NCBI RefSeq assembly: GCF_011386835.1
Contig: NC_088792.1
Location: forward strand, 108,224,421-108,288,420
DNA from: Chrysemys picta bellii
Lineage: Eukaryota; Chordata; Testudines; Emydidae
DNA: 64,000 bases
Direction of reading: 5' to 3'
Under the pieces are notes generated by a model, which had not been told where the DNA came from, searched no databases, and saw nothing but the letters and a program-made list of their open reading frames with translations. How positions within the stretch are numbered: position 1 is the first letter of the stretch; every line of letters starts with the position of its first letter. Below, in pieces: positions 11,031 to 22,706 of this stretch. Position numbers and translations under genes: made by a program.

Positions 11031-14000
11031 GAGGTCAATAGTTTTGATGCCACCAGCTATTAACCACCTTGCCAATGTCTGAGGTAGGATCACAAGACCC
11101 CATAAACTAAGCATCTTCAAATTGTAATACTATTGTTGCAATATATTAACAAATCCTGTATTTTGAATGCTTAAACTTATTTCAGTGTGTTGAGCACATT
11201 TTCTTACTCTTCTGCTATTTTTAGGCTCATCAGCCATAATACAGGAAGCACACATCTCAGAATGGTATGAAAATTTAACAGAAAACCAAATAATTTAAAC
11301 AGTGCAGCAGCTCCAGGAGGTGTTTCTGACAATGTGTGTGTAAAAGTGAAAGTTTACAGTAAATATGGCAAAAGTTGAAGACAATGAGAAGTTCCACTTT
11401 TATCCAAGATGGCTACTGCTGTTACTGATTTAGGGATGCTCTTGGTTGAGGCATGATTATGTGACAGTATAGGCTAAAACAAAACCTCTTTGCAGTTTAG
11501 CTGATATTTAAGCACATTTGGGGGGAAAAGATATTTTAAAATAAAAATATGAGTGGAGCATTTACTGGGGGGTACTCCTCTGGTGTCTAGTATTTTATTC
11601 CTCCATCAGCTACTGGTTAAAGTTGTCAGGCAATACATTTATTACTGTAGACATCAACTCTTGTCAATATTTTCAGGACACAGGAAAATCCATGTACATT
11701 TCTGGGGGTGGGGAGGATCAGAAGGGAGTTCGCTTATTTTTCTTCACCCTTTGTTTCTTTTTCAAATGCAATGATGCAGCTAGACCAGTCCTTCTGACTG
11801 AGAACATGTGGATACAATTCCCTCCAGAGTTTATGAATTTCATTCCAGAGTTCACCAGAGGGGACCCTTTGAATGTGATGTGAATCACTCATCCTCTCTA
11901 AAGGGGCTGAATGCACTGCATCACATACATTTTAGTTTCAGAGAATTAGATCCCCTGTTTCTTTAAAAAAATCACTTTAGAAAAAAAATAAAGCAAAACT
12001 TCTCAGATTCACTCAATGTTTTATGAAATTATGGATTTTCTTTGGCAATGAAAATTTTTTCACATAGCTTCAGAAAAATAAATTAGGGCTATTTCTCATC
12101 ATTGCTCATGTGTGTCTAGAAGTGGTCTCCTTTACAACATTGTATCTCTTCCTGAGGGATTTAGTCAGTTCCAAGGCTCTACTTCCTTTAGTTATTCTCT
12201 TGATCCACAATTCAATTTTGTGCCTTTTGTAATATTACAATTAATCACCATATCAACTAAATTTCTCTTAATTTTGAGTATTTTTAATGCGCATGAGAGT
12301 AAATATAAGGAATATCATTGGCTAGATAGAACATAGTACATCTATGTATTTTCTTAATATTCCACAAAGCCAGGAACTCCATCTTAGTCATGACATTAAC
12401 ATACACTTATGTCCACCTAGACCTACATTTTTGAATTGGTGGTTCTAAAGAACTATTTCTTGTGTGTCATTATAAGACTTCCAAACTCATCTCATTTATG
12501 TCCTGAATAAGATTACAAAGTAGGATAGGGACAGAAGCAGTGTGGACCATAGGCTCATCGTGGTATTGAGTTTCAAGAACTGAGTTATCATCTTGGTTCT
12601 GTTACTTGCTATGTGCCTTTTTTGCAAACCATTTAGTCTCTCTGGTTCTATTCACACAAGAGAATTGAACTGGCAGATGACCTGGTAGAATCACACTGGG
12701 GTAAGAACAATGGGTATCAGTGTTATGTATGAATGTGCTCAGTGAAATCCTGACCCTACTGAAGTCAACTTCAAGGTTTTACATCTTGAAGTGCTAGAGC
12801 TTCTGAGTAGTCAAAGGTTCATACTCCAAGAGCGATTGATTAATTTTTTGGATGAAAAATTAGGTGACTCGGGCATCTAATGCTGTAACTAAGTCTAATT
12901 TATTTAGAATAGGCAAATCTCTCAGAGGGATTAGAGAGCAAAACCAAGTGCAGTTTATAACTCAGATTTACTCTCCACTTCCAGTTCTGTCTCGAAACCC
13001 TCAGCCACACAGTCTTATCCAGTTTAGGACTCCATGTTTTCACTTCTTCCGCAAATGTGTTAAACACAGGATAATCCATGGTCCTTATGTGGGTGCACAG
13101 AGGGAAAGTGAGAAAGAAGCATGGTCCTCTATCCTTCCTCCATCTTCACCGACCCGCATATAATGCAGCTTGTATGCACTCTCCATGCATAAGCTGTCCC
13201 TGATCTTAACCTCTCCAAACTCCCCCTAGGATGGCTCAGCTCCCTACTGTCTTCTGTTCAGGGCTCTGCATACATGATACCGTCTAGTCCTAAATTTCTG
13301 TTATGAGCATGTGCTTGTATTGTCACTCAAAACAGCCCCCATGATTTGTGATACATCTGTCCATGAAAGCCACAGCATAGCTGGGCGCATAAGCATTTGA
13401 GGTTTTCTAGGGCATTAAGCTTGCATGTTGCTGTGCTTCGCTGTAGCTATTCTGCAACATAAATTGTTCAAATTTCTGCTCATAACTACCCATCCAGTTT
13501 GAGGACACTTTTTTCATCCTATTTAAATATTTCATTAATTCAGTTTGAACATGAGCTTGACGAATCTGCAATGGAGGGAATCTTTTCTTTATCTCTCATA
13601 CAGCTTGTAATCTGTAAATATGTATAATATTTCAAACACCTTTCCTAAATTATATTAAATGAATAAAATCCTAGTTAAGATACATCTAGATTAAAAAAAA
13701 ATTGGAAACTTCTATTTTGTTTTGCCTTTTTGTGACTTAAACCATCTTTACTTTTGGGGTGATGCATGCTGTGGCTATTTTGAGTCCATTTGGGGGAGGG
13801 GGGAGGAGAGAGAGGCTGCATATAGATGTTTCTAGTAGAAACACCACTTCAGTCCTTACTATAAATCCACTCAAGTACTATTATGGTCAAATAAAACAAA
13901 GGCTATCCTTTTCCTTTTATTAACTTTATATTTCTAAGTTAAGGTTGATCACATCAGTAATGGAAATATTTTTGGTCTGCTTCCCAGAAACTTTCTGTTT

Positions 14001-14884
14001 GCAAGTCACTGAGCATGGAATTTTACTTCATTAATCATTGCACTGCTTGAACAAATCAGATGTAGGTAACGTAAGTCTAAGCAAATAGGCAGAGTTTCAT
14101 AAGTTTTCTGCAATGGGTTGGAAAACTGAATTTGATGTATCTGGAAAATGCCATAGAAGTTATTTCCTTTTGGGCTTGAGAGGTATGGAGCTTCCCTCTT
14201 TTGATTTATAGTGGAAAATTAAGACACTTTATAATTTTATAGAAACTGCTTTTGATTTCTATGCCACAGCTGAAAATGTTATGTCATTTACAATGCAGAG
14301 ATAATAAAGCACTTTTAGGGAATACAAGAAGGAAGAGGAGGCAACTGAATACTGGGCAAACAATAGGGCCAGATTCCCAGTTACACCTCTCCAACCCCAT
14401 TGAAATTGCTTACATGAGAGAATTTCTTGGCCCATTGCAAATACACTGTGTTTTTACTCCAAGGTTAAATCTTGCCCTGTCCTGATCTCTCAACAGTTGA
14501 CTATATATTTGTATAGAGTATAATGGATAGTAGATTTTGGCCCTGTGAGCATTATACACCTATTTCATTTTTAACATTAAAGCCTGGGATAAATCTTTAG
14601 CCTCTTATGGCCCAATTTTTCAAAGGGAACAAGCACCTGAAGTTCCCAGTGGCTTAAAATCAGAGTTGAGGGTGCAAAGCATATATAAATGATACAAAAT
14701 CCCAGCTCTAAAGAGTTTAATCTATGTTGATGACACATAGCAAAGGAAAGGGGATAAGATGCAGCCAGAAGCAACTGAAAGAGTTAACATGTATCTTGTT
14801 AAAGGCACAATTATTGTTTTGGGGTTTATTTTAATTTTCTTTTGTCTCTTTATTAACACTAGAGATAATACAGAGGGAGAGGAA
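11031..14884. other. Non-coding stretch, no gene seen
   Basis: AT-rich DNA with no recognised element ends or coding motif. A purine/G run lies near 13790-13815. Open frames are short and lack motifs. Confidence 0.5.
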
Positions 14885-15330
14885 TAGATTCATGGATTAG
14901 AAAGCCACAAGGTCCACAGTGAACATCTAGTCTGAGTCCTGTGTATCACAGACCATAGAACTTCCTTCAATTAATTTGTGTTTGAACTAGATAGAGCTTA
15001 TTTATTTTTTTAGAAATAACATCCAATCTTGATTTTCAAATTGTCAGTGAGGGAGAATTCATGACAAACCCTTGGTAAAATGTTCCAGGGGTTAATAACT
15101 CACTCTTAAAAACCTTATTTCTAGTTTGAATTTGTGTAACTTCATCTTCCAGCCATTGGATCCTGTTTTATCTTTGTCTGCTAGGCTGAAGAGCCCAATA
15201 TCAAATTTCTGTTCTCCAGTAGGTATTTATAAACTGTGATCAAGGGATTCCTCTTGGTTAAGCTAAATAGATTGAGCTCCTTGAATCTGTCACTATAAGG
15301 TTGGTTTTATGACACATAGGGATCATCCGG
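14885..15330 (-). mobile_element. CR1 LINE 3'-end fragment
   Basis: Plus-strand text starting near ATTCATGGATTAGAAAG and running through CACTATAAGG matches, in reverse orientation, the 3' part of a diverged CR1 lineage. No open frame remains. It is old judging by the many differences from the CR1 copies at 22-31 kb. Confidence 0.6.
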
Positions 15331-15866
15331 TTAGGTCACTATCCATGTTTCCCCACTTCCGGAGTATCAAAGTCCCTTCTCCCTAATAGTCTCAGGCAGT
15401 CTTCCCTCTTGCTGCCCCAAGGTGCCTCTATCTCAGTGGCTGAACACAGGCCCACCCTCTACTCTGGGTTTTGGCTCAGGGAACCTTCTAGCCAGCAGTC
15501 AAAGTCTGTTCCCTTTGGGACCTTAGTGCCCTTTCCTTACCATCTAGCACTTTCCCCTTTTTGGATTTGCCAGCCTCCTGACTCCCCCCTCCCAGGGAGT
15601 AACTGTGGGCTACCTGTCCCTGTACCCTCCAAACACTCCTACCTTCTCTCAGGGAGTGACCACAGACTTTCCCAGGAGCCACCCATTGCTTCCAATTTTC
15701 TGTCTTTACAGTCCCAGCCCAGCTTCTTCATCCTCAGGGGGCTTCCTCACTCAGGGGATTACTTGGTAACCCGATTCCCCTCAGCTGTGGCTTGTTGGGG
15801 TATTACCCCATACTTGTCCAGAAAGGGTTAATGCAGAGTGAAAAGGGGGCTAATTAACCCATCACA
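15331..15866 (-). mobile_element. Solo LTR
   Basis: Minus-strand LTR whose 5' end, TGTGATGGGTTAATTAG, is the reverse complement of the segment ending at 15866. The C/T-rich body matches a turtle LTR family I recognise. The left limit is approximate and no TSD was established. The 140-aa open frame across it is incidental. Confidence 0.5.
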
Positions 15867-17424
15867 AGAGGAGAAACCTTTCAAATATGGACATAATGAA
15901 TCATGATTAAAACACTTCTGTTATGAGTGTTTTGAAAATAATTGGTCAAAATCTACAAATATTCAGAAATTTCCAGTGACTCACGAATATCCAATAATAG
16001 GACTTCAGGAATCATATTCACTTAATATGGATGTTTTTAGTCACAATAATATTTATGAATTTGTTTTCTCTAACAATTTATCCAGCTCCACTCAAGAATA
16101 AAGAGGTTAAGTTTGACTTCCCTGCTAAGTAAGGTACTGGCATCATTTATTAGGAATTAAAACTACTTAGAAAAACAGTGATGCTGAGGAAATGCAGCAT
16201 GGGTATTTCAGAGTCATCTGATCTTTGTTTATAGGCTAATTTAATGGTCATAGTGAGTTTTATTATTTTCTGTAAAAACCTCTGAAAGCTACTGAATAAG
16301 TTCTAGACTCCTGGCATCAATAGTGGGCTGGTGAAATGGACTGATAACTGGCAGAATAAAAGAGATCATAATAAACTGTTCAAAGGTGATCAAATGAGAT
16401 TTTTGCCAGGGATGCAATACTGCAGCAAGAATCATTTAACATTTTTAATGGTGATTACAGGTAGGTGAACTACTTCCAGTGGGGGATTTATCCGGTACAT
16501 TTAACCCTCTTTCCAGTTCATGAATTGCCTGCAAATTGAGATTTTTACAATTGTTTCTTTATTTAAAATTGTTCAGCAAATGTTTCATGCATACATAGTG
16601 TAACTTATTCATTGCTCATGTGCTATTTGCTGTGAATATTTATCTGATTATTCAATATGCATTTCACTGACTGAGTTGTATGATGGCATCATGTCACATG
16701 GCATTTTTTGTGTTGGGATAAATATGTAGTAAGACTGAATTCCCAATTCTATACATTGGTGGGAACTACAGCTTATTCAAAGCTGCTTGCAATTCCTGTT
16801 ACAATAATATTGGATTGTAACCAAAATATTATCAAACTGGTTTTCGGAGTGGATGATGTATTAAAGCCCCACATACTGTCAGCAATCAAATCCCATCTAA
16901 TGTAGCTGTTTGGTCAGAAGAACAGAGACAATCATATTTACAAGGATTTGAAACCAAATATTAAAATTCATCAACACACATTGAATAGACACTTTAGCAT
17001 TCATGAAGACCGGAGACAGATCAGGGTAATAAGGAAGAATTGATCAAATAAATCTTCACGCTGAATTGATGATCTTAAAAATCTGTGTCTAAGTTTTGTA
17101 AATCATGTTTTTTTCTTCTACAGCTAAAATAATTAAGATTTATGGAAGTTAAGTGCTTTCAGAACCTCATCAGAGAACCACTTAAGAGAGCATGAAAGCT
17201 ACACCACAGCTGAATACCATATAGAAGCATTTTTCTAAACATGAGGCTATTTTCCAAATCATTAAACAGAAACAGCAGAAATATAAATCAGCAAGACGAC
17301 TAGCAGGTAAAGCTGTGATCCACACTCAAGGATATGGTCAGATGGAATAAGTTGAAGATCAGCATCATTGTCAACATGTAGCAAGAGACCCGTCGTCAGC
17401 TCTCTCGTTAATATTTCATGATAG
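15867..17424. other. Non-coding stretch, no gene seen
   Basis: AT-rich DNA without recognised elements or coding motifs. Confidence 0.5.
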
Positions 17425-18141
17425 TGTAATGGCATGGCACCCACTTCTCATGAGCACCCCTTTTGGTCAGGTTTGTCTGCAGTCTTTAAACAGTCCTGGC
17501 CTTAGTATCAAGCCATATGCCCAGGGCTTCGTCCCTGAAGGCAAAGGTTTCACCTTCTTGGTCTGTTCTGATCCCAGCTCTCCAGCAAGGCCCCTTAACA
17601 GTTCAGTCCACCTTTCCAGGGGGTTATAGCTGTCCAACTGTAGGCCACTTCCCCAGTGGCCTAAAGGGGGGGATCCAGAGACCATAAGAATAGCAGCTAT
17701 GTGCCACCATGTCCTTTAAATAAAATGTACTTCAGGTCCTTGGGACACTTCCCTGCAGCTTGAGCCGTCGTGGATGCTTCATATTTAGCTCAGAGCTCTT
17801 CTGTGTTCAGGCTCATCATCCAGCTAGGAGCTCTCTCTCAATCCCTTCCAGAATTGAGCTGTCTGTGGTGCTGCAGTTCCCCTTGGCCAGCCAGGATAAT
17901 CATCCACACTTCTCTGGCTCCAGCAAGGAGTTACCTCTGTCTAGCTCTGCTGCTCCTTTTATATTAGCTTGCAACTCTCTGATTGACTAGCCCATTGCAC
18001 CCTTTCCCTGATTGGCTGTTTTCCTGCAGTCTCTCTAGGCCACTCAGAGGACTTAGCTCCATTGCTGGTTTCCTGGGACTGGTGTGGCATGGCCCTCAGG
18101 CTTCCAGCAGAAGGTCTCTGGGCCTAGTCCACCCCATCACA
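17425..18141 (-). mobile_element. Solo LTR with 5-bp TSD
   Basis: The plus-strand text begins TGTAATGGCATGG and ends CCCATCACA. It is flanked exactly by GATAG at 17420-17424 and 18142-18146. On the minus strand the LTR begins TGTGATGGGGTGG and carries a TATA-like ATATAAAAGG near 17965-17955. Length is 717 bp. No internal region or partner LTR is present, so it is a solo LTR. Confidence 0.8.
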
Positions 18142-18592
18142 GATAGAATATAAGGACATTTTACAAGGAAAAGGGAGAATGTGAAAGAAGAGAAAAGTAT
18201 TGCATGATAATAATAGGAAAAGATAGAAAACTTTTCAGTTCATGGATTGCTCAAATGTAAATTAACCAAAGAATTAAAGAAGTACATCATAACTAAGAGA
18301 GCAGCTACAGTAACTCTTCTTATGTGCAGTAGCAACAGCTACATACATAAAAGAATAGTTACTGAGAGGAAAAAAGATTAACACAACTTGAGGTAAAGAA
18401 AAGAAAGTATCACCCATTCATAGAGAACTTGAACTTTTTCAAATTTGCTGGAATTATATGAAGCTCTTTTCTAATACCAAAAGCAAAACTCTATGCATTC
18501 TCATGAAGTAAGGAAAATAATTCTTAATTTCTGTAAGATCAAAATTAGTGATGCAAGAGAAATGTCCACATATATATATTTTTTTTATTTAA
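18142..18592. other. Non-coding stretch, no gene seen
   Basis: A-rich DNA between the solo LTR and a SINE; nothing recognised. Confidence 0.5.
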
Positions 18593-18778
18593 GGGAGATA
18601 TCCTATTTCCTAGAACCGGAAGCGACCTTGAAAGATCATCAAGTCCAGCCCCCTGCCTTCACTAGCAGGACCAAGCACTGTTTTTGCCCCAGATCCCTAG
18701 GTGGCCCCCACAAGGATAGAACTCACAACCCTGGGTTTAGCAGGTCAATGCTCAAACCACTGAGCTATCCCTCCCCCA
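18593..18778 (-). mobile_element. tRNA-derived SINE (tortoise/Cry type)
   Basis: On the minus strand it begins GGGGGAGGGATAGCTCAGTG, a tRNA-like 5' end with an A-box-like segment, followed by a B-box-like region (GGGTTGTGAGTTC), a body, and an A/T-rich tail. It is about 84% or more similar by eye to the copy at 23386-23598. This family is characteristic of cryptodiran turtles and is the main taxonomic clue. Confidence 0.85.
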
Positions 18779-20842
18779 CATCTCACATAATGAGGTAGAA
18801 TGGGAAACATTTTTCTTCTATTTATTACTTTTATGGTGGAAAGTAAATAATTCCACAACTCAAATAATTGTGAAATGCATTTTTCCTGGTGTTTTTAGTT
18901 GTTCGCTTCAGCTTTTGAGTAAAGGCTGGATATTAAAGGTCTGACTGGAATTTAAGCTTTCCTTTGGCGAACAGTTTTTATACACAACTTGCCCATATCC
19001 TATCATTGTACTTTGGACCTGATTTTCAAGTGTGCTTATCAAGGCAACACCCATTACCTTCAATAGCAGTTGTGGGTGCTGAGTTGCAGTTGTGGGTGCT
19101 CGGCACTTATGAAAGCCAGGCTCTATGTGTGGAATTTCTGTTCAAAGTCAATGAGAGTCTATGGAGGAATGAGCTGCATAGACATATCTAAATAAAAGAA
19201 AATCCATAGATCGATTCCACTACACTTCTTTGTTCTGATGCAACTTACTGGAGTATTGTAACTGCTGAATGTTTAGCAATATATACAATTCATTTAAATA
19301 TACAGGTCTAAACAGTGGCTGTAAGCCACTAGCCTCAATAGGATACCTTACTGAGGCACATTGCCACTGCAAAAGCTCCTGGAAGCACTATGTTTCAGGC
19401 AAGCACAATGCCTCCAGGGTGGTATTTTAAGTGACAAATCTAGAGTGGGTCTACATAACCTAGTGAGAAAACTGTCTAACTTGTCCAGTAAAAGCAAGGC
19501 CCAGAAATGCCCATGAAGCATTATGGCTGTCACAATCTTTGAAAGGATGCAGATTGCCCCAGTTTCCCCTCCCATTCTGAGGGTGCAAGGCAGCTCTACT
19601 AACCTGTACAGAGTTAGGCCCAGAAGCCTGGAACAATCCTTGTGAATTACACTCAGAGAGCACCCCATCTAGACACCCAGCAAAATCACATCAATTCCAC
19701 TGAAGCTGTCAGTGTGCTGACTAGACAGTGTGCTGGCTGTATTTCATTCTCTGATCTAAAAAACTGCACATATGCCAAGCCATTTGCAGGGATGTAAGAG
19801 GAGAGGTGTAGAGGGCTCCATGCATCTTTTTTCCCTTCTTTCCACCCTAGTGCTAAGATGGTCATAATCTAACTCTCAGTACATCATTTTATAGAATCAT
19901 TTTATATTGAGCACAGTTTTCTTTTCTAAGACAATCCAATTTGCCTTTCACAAATGGGAGGTTTTCAAATTATTTTCTGGAAGTGATTTCAGTTGAAACT
20001 TTCTGGAGAAATAGTAAGGTCACAACTTGGTATGAAATGGATGAATATAATGAAAGCAATATTTAATTACTTTATCACATAATTCATGCTTAGCATTTTT
20101 GAAGTTGCTATGGTGACCTTGGAATTGATTTATGTTATATTTAATGCTAATTTGATTGCATCTAATTTCCATTTTAAAGACCTAATGTCTGTCATTTGTT
20201 CATAAAAATACTTTGTGGAAGTAGATTTGAAGTGCTCAATTGGAGATCTGCAGTCTGTAATGATCAGAAGGTTTTATCAAAATTAATTTCAGGCTTCATA
20301 TGTAAATAGTCTTAAAATTGTTACATCAGTCTACAGTGGCTTTTAATTTTAAAACAGGCAGCCAATTTATGAAAGACTAGACCTGAGGTTTGATGAGTTA
20401 ATTAGGTTTCCTAACCTGTTATCTTATCTTTCATAATTAATACCATAATCATATTCATCTAAACTCAATGATCTGGAAATGACTGTGTGAATGTTTATAA
20501 AAAAGCAGGAACAAAACATGGACACAGTAAGACATCTGTACTCTCCTTAGGTTGCAAGCTCTCTAGCCACTGATGTTGTAGTTAAGGAGGGGATTCCAGT
20601 TCTCTACAAGACATAAAATTAATTTCCAAATTAGTAAAGACTCTATTGGTGAGTAGAATCTAAATAACCACTGCTCATGAGAAATTACATCTTCGATCTG
20701 CACATATAAACAAGAAATCTCCTTATTTTATGTATAGGATGCATAATTCCTGTTATATGAGAATATGTGAGCTTAGATTCCCTAATATATTGGAATGTGT
20801 CAAGTTTAGAGCTGGATTACATATGGTAGGCACATCAGGAGA
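18779..20842. other. Non-coding stretch with dispersed palindromic repeat
   Basis: Near 19012-19130 there is a fragment of the common amniote palindromic repeat built on ATTTTCA and GTGGGTGCT, including a local direct repeat of GCAGTTGTGGGTGCT. The rest shows nothing recognised. Confidence 0.45.
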
Positions 20843-21320
20843 CTGAACAGCTTCCAAATGAGATGCCTGCATAAGATTCTGAAAATAAAATGGGAAGACA
20901 AAATACCAAACACAGAGATGCTAGAGCACAGAGGACTGACACACTTAGAAACCATTATCAAGAAGAGGAGGTTGCAGTGGCTCCGTCATGTCAAGAGAAT
21001 ATCCCCAAGAATATTTTGAACAGCAAGATTCAGGTGGCTCTAGAAAGCAGGGTTGTCCTTTATGGTGCTACTACAACATACCCAAGTTGTTCAACATCAA
21101 TGTAGACTGCAGAGTGCAGTCCTATTTAGAGGGAATATCTGACACTGGATGCAGCTCAACATGAAGTGGCTTTGATCTGGAAGATGGAAGCAAGCGACAA
21201 AGAAGAAAGCAGCATGCTGTAATCTTGAACTCTAATTCAGACAATACGTAGATCTGTGAAATTTGTAACAAGCTGTGTCTCTCTCGAATTGGGCTTGTCA
21301 GCCATAAGCGGATTTATTAA
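20843..21320 (+). pseudogene. Non-LTR retrotransposon C-terminal fragment with zinc-finger-like end
   Basis: The first open part (20843-21018) reads with the block WEDKIPNTEMLEHRGL and then KKRRLQWLRHVKRI. This matches the post-RT region seen at the C-terminus of several LINE polyproteins (the 'LRWxGHVxRM' block). After stops and frame changes, the last part (21252-21320) reads CEICNKLCLSRIGLVSHKR and then a stop. That has the CxxC...SRIGLxSHxR arrangement of the C-terminal zinc finger of such LINEs; the final His of the finger is Tyr here. The chain is broken, so it is a dead 5'-truncated copy. The clade is not CR1; I cannot fix it without alignment. Confidence 0.6.
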
Positions 21321-21476
21321 GCACTGATTAGACTTCTTATGCTTATACCATGTTCCAGTTTGGATCAATGGTTGCCAATGACCACTCTTATGTTTTAGAT
21401 TTATGCAAACAAGACTTATTTTTTTCTTGTTTCTGAGTAAAACTTTGATGTTTCTTGTTCAATTAATGTTCTAGAG

Positions 21477-21782
21477 CAGGGGTCGGCAACCTTTCAGAAG
21501 TGGTGTGCCGTGTTTTCATTTATTCATTCTAATTTAAGGTTTCGCATGCCAGTAATACATTAACATTTTTAGAAGATCTTGCTATAAGTCTATAATATAT
21601 AAATAACTATTGTTATATGTAAAGTAAATAAGGTTTTTATAATATTTAAGAAACTTCATTTAAAATTAAATTAAAATGCAGAGCCCCCTGGACCGGTGGC
21701 CAGGACCCGGGCAGTGTACGTGCCACTGAAAATCAGCTCGTGTGCCGCCTTTGGCACACGTGCCATAGGTTGCCTACCCTTG
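21477..21782. mobile_element. hAT MITE with perfect 8-bp TSD
   Basis: The 8-bp TSD TTCTAGAG flanks the element at 21469-21476 and 21783-21790. TIRs are CAGGGGTCGGCAACC and, reversed, CAAGGGTAGGCAACC. The 306-bp body is AT-rich and non-coding. Exact boundaries are well supported. Confidence 0.92.
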
Positions 21783-21790
21783 TTCTAGAG

Positions 21791-22706
21791 TTATAAAACA
21801 GGTGAGGCGCAAAATCATATCCTATAGAAAGTGAAATGAAATGTATTGAATTAAAAAAGAAATGGAGTTCAAAATGGGACCTTTTTCATATAAGACCAGT
21901 AGTGGACACAGTTGAAAAAAGATACTAACTGCTGATGTCCATGGTAAACAAAATCAAAATGATGACATTTTAGATTCATTTTCGCAATATTGGGAATAAC
22001 AACACCAAGATTCTTGTTGAAAATGGTATTGGACTGCCTCTATGGCTAAGAAAACTTAAAAACTCTTTGGAATTCTTACTTGAGGACAATTCCTTCAGTA
22101 GGGAGAGTTTTATCTGCAAACTCACAAAGAAGGTAATTCCAGAATTATATTGAACTCTGCTCTGTACAAGATTGTTTATTTCTTTGCTCTGTTAGTATCA
22201 CCAGACGTTCCATGTAACAAAGGCACATACATTCACAATTTCTTATTTTCTGTGTGTGTGAAGATTACTCTGTGACCAATCCTGTGAGATACTGAGCCTC
22301 TTACGTGAAGTAAGGAGTATTGTGAGAGCCTATTTTCAGTCAGTGGAAGCTGAAGGACCTCAGGACCTTGCAAGAAGCAAATAGGACCAGGCTCTTAAAC
22401 TATATACTGTCAAATATTCAGAGCTGGCTTCCTTTCCATTTCCACCAAATTTTCCATGCTACAAAAACAAAGTATTATGTGGTGCAGCTGCTACTCTTAG
22501 GCATAAGCCACAGAGCCAGTGTGGGATGGCCACCTGGCCAATGGCCTAACCAGTTCTTAGCTAGGCAAAACATGAGCAGAGGCTAGCCCATTGGGGACCG
22601 AACCAGGAATATATTTGGGGGCCCCCCATCCACACAACACATACCAAAAAAGTGAATGAGGGCCTCCCTTGAGCTTCTTGGGCAATTGCTTAGACTGCTT
22701 ATAAAG
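21791..22706. other. Non-coding stretch, possible hAT remnant at its end
   Basis: No gene seen. Near 22587-22700 the G/C-rich text ending CAATTGCTTAGACTG resembles the end of a turtle hAT element, but no TIR or TSD could be shown. Confidence 0.4.

Noticed and set aside
15409..15831. 140-codon open frame
   Set aside because: Lies wholly within a minus-strand solo LTR; no motif.
18593..18778. Possible tRNA gene on the minus strand
   Set aside because: The tRNA-like part is followed by a SINE body and A/T-rich tail, and a second copy sits in a CR1; it is a SINE.
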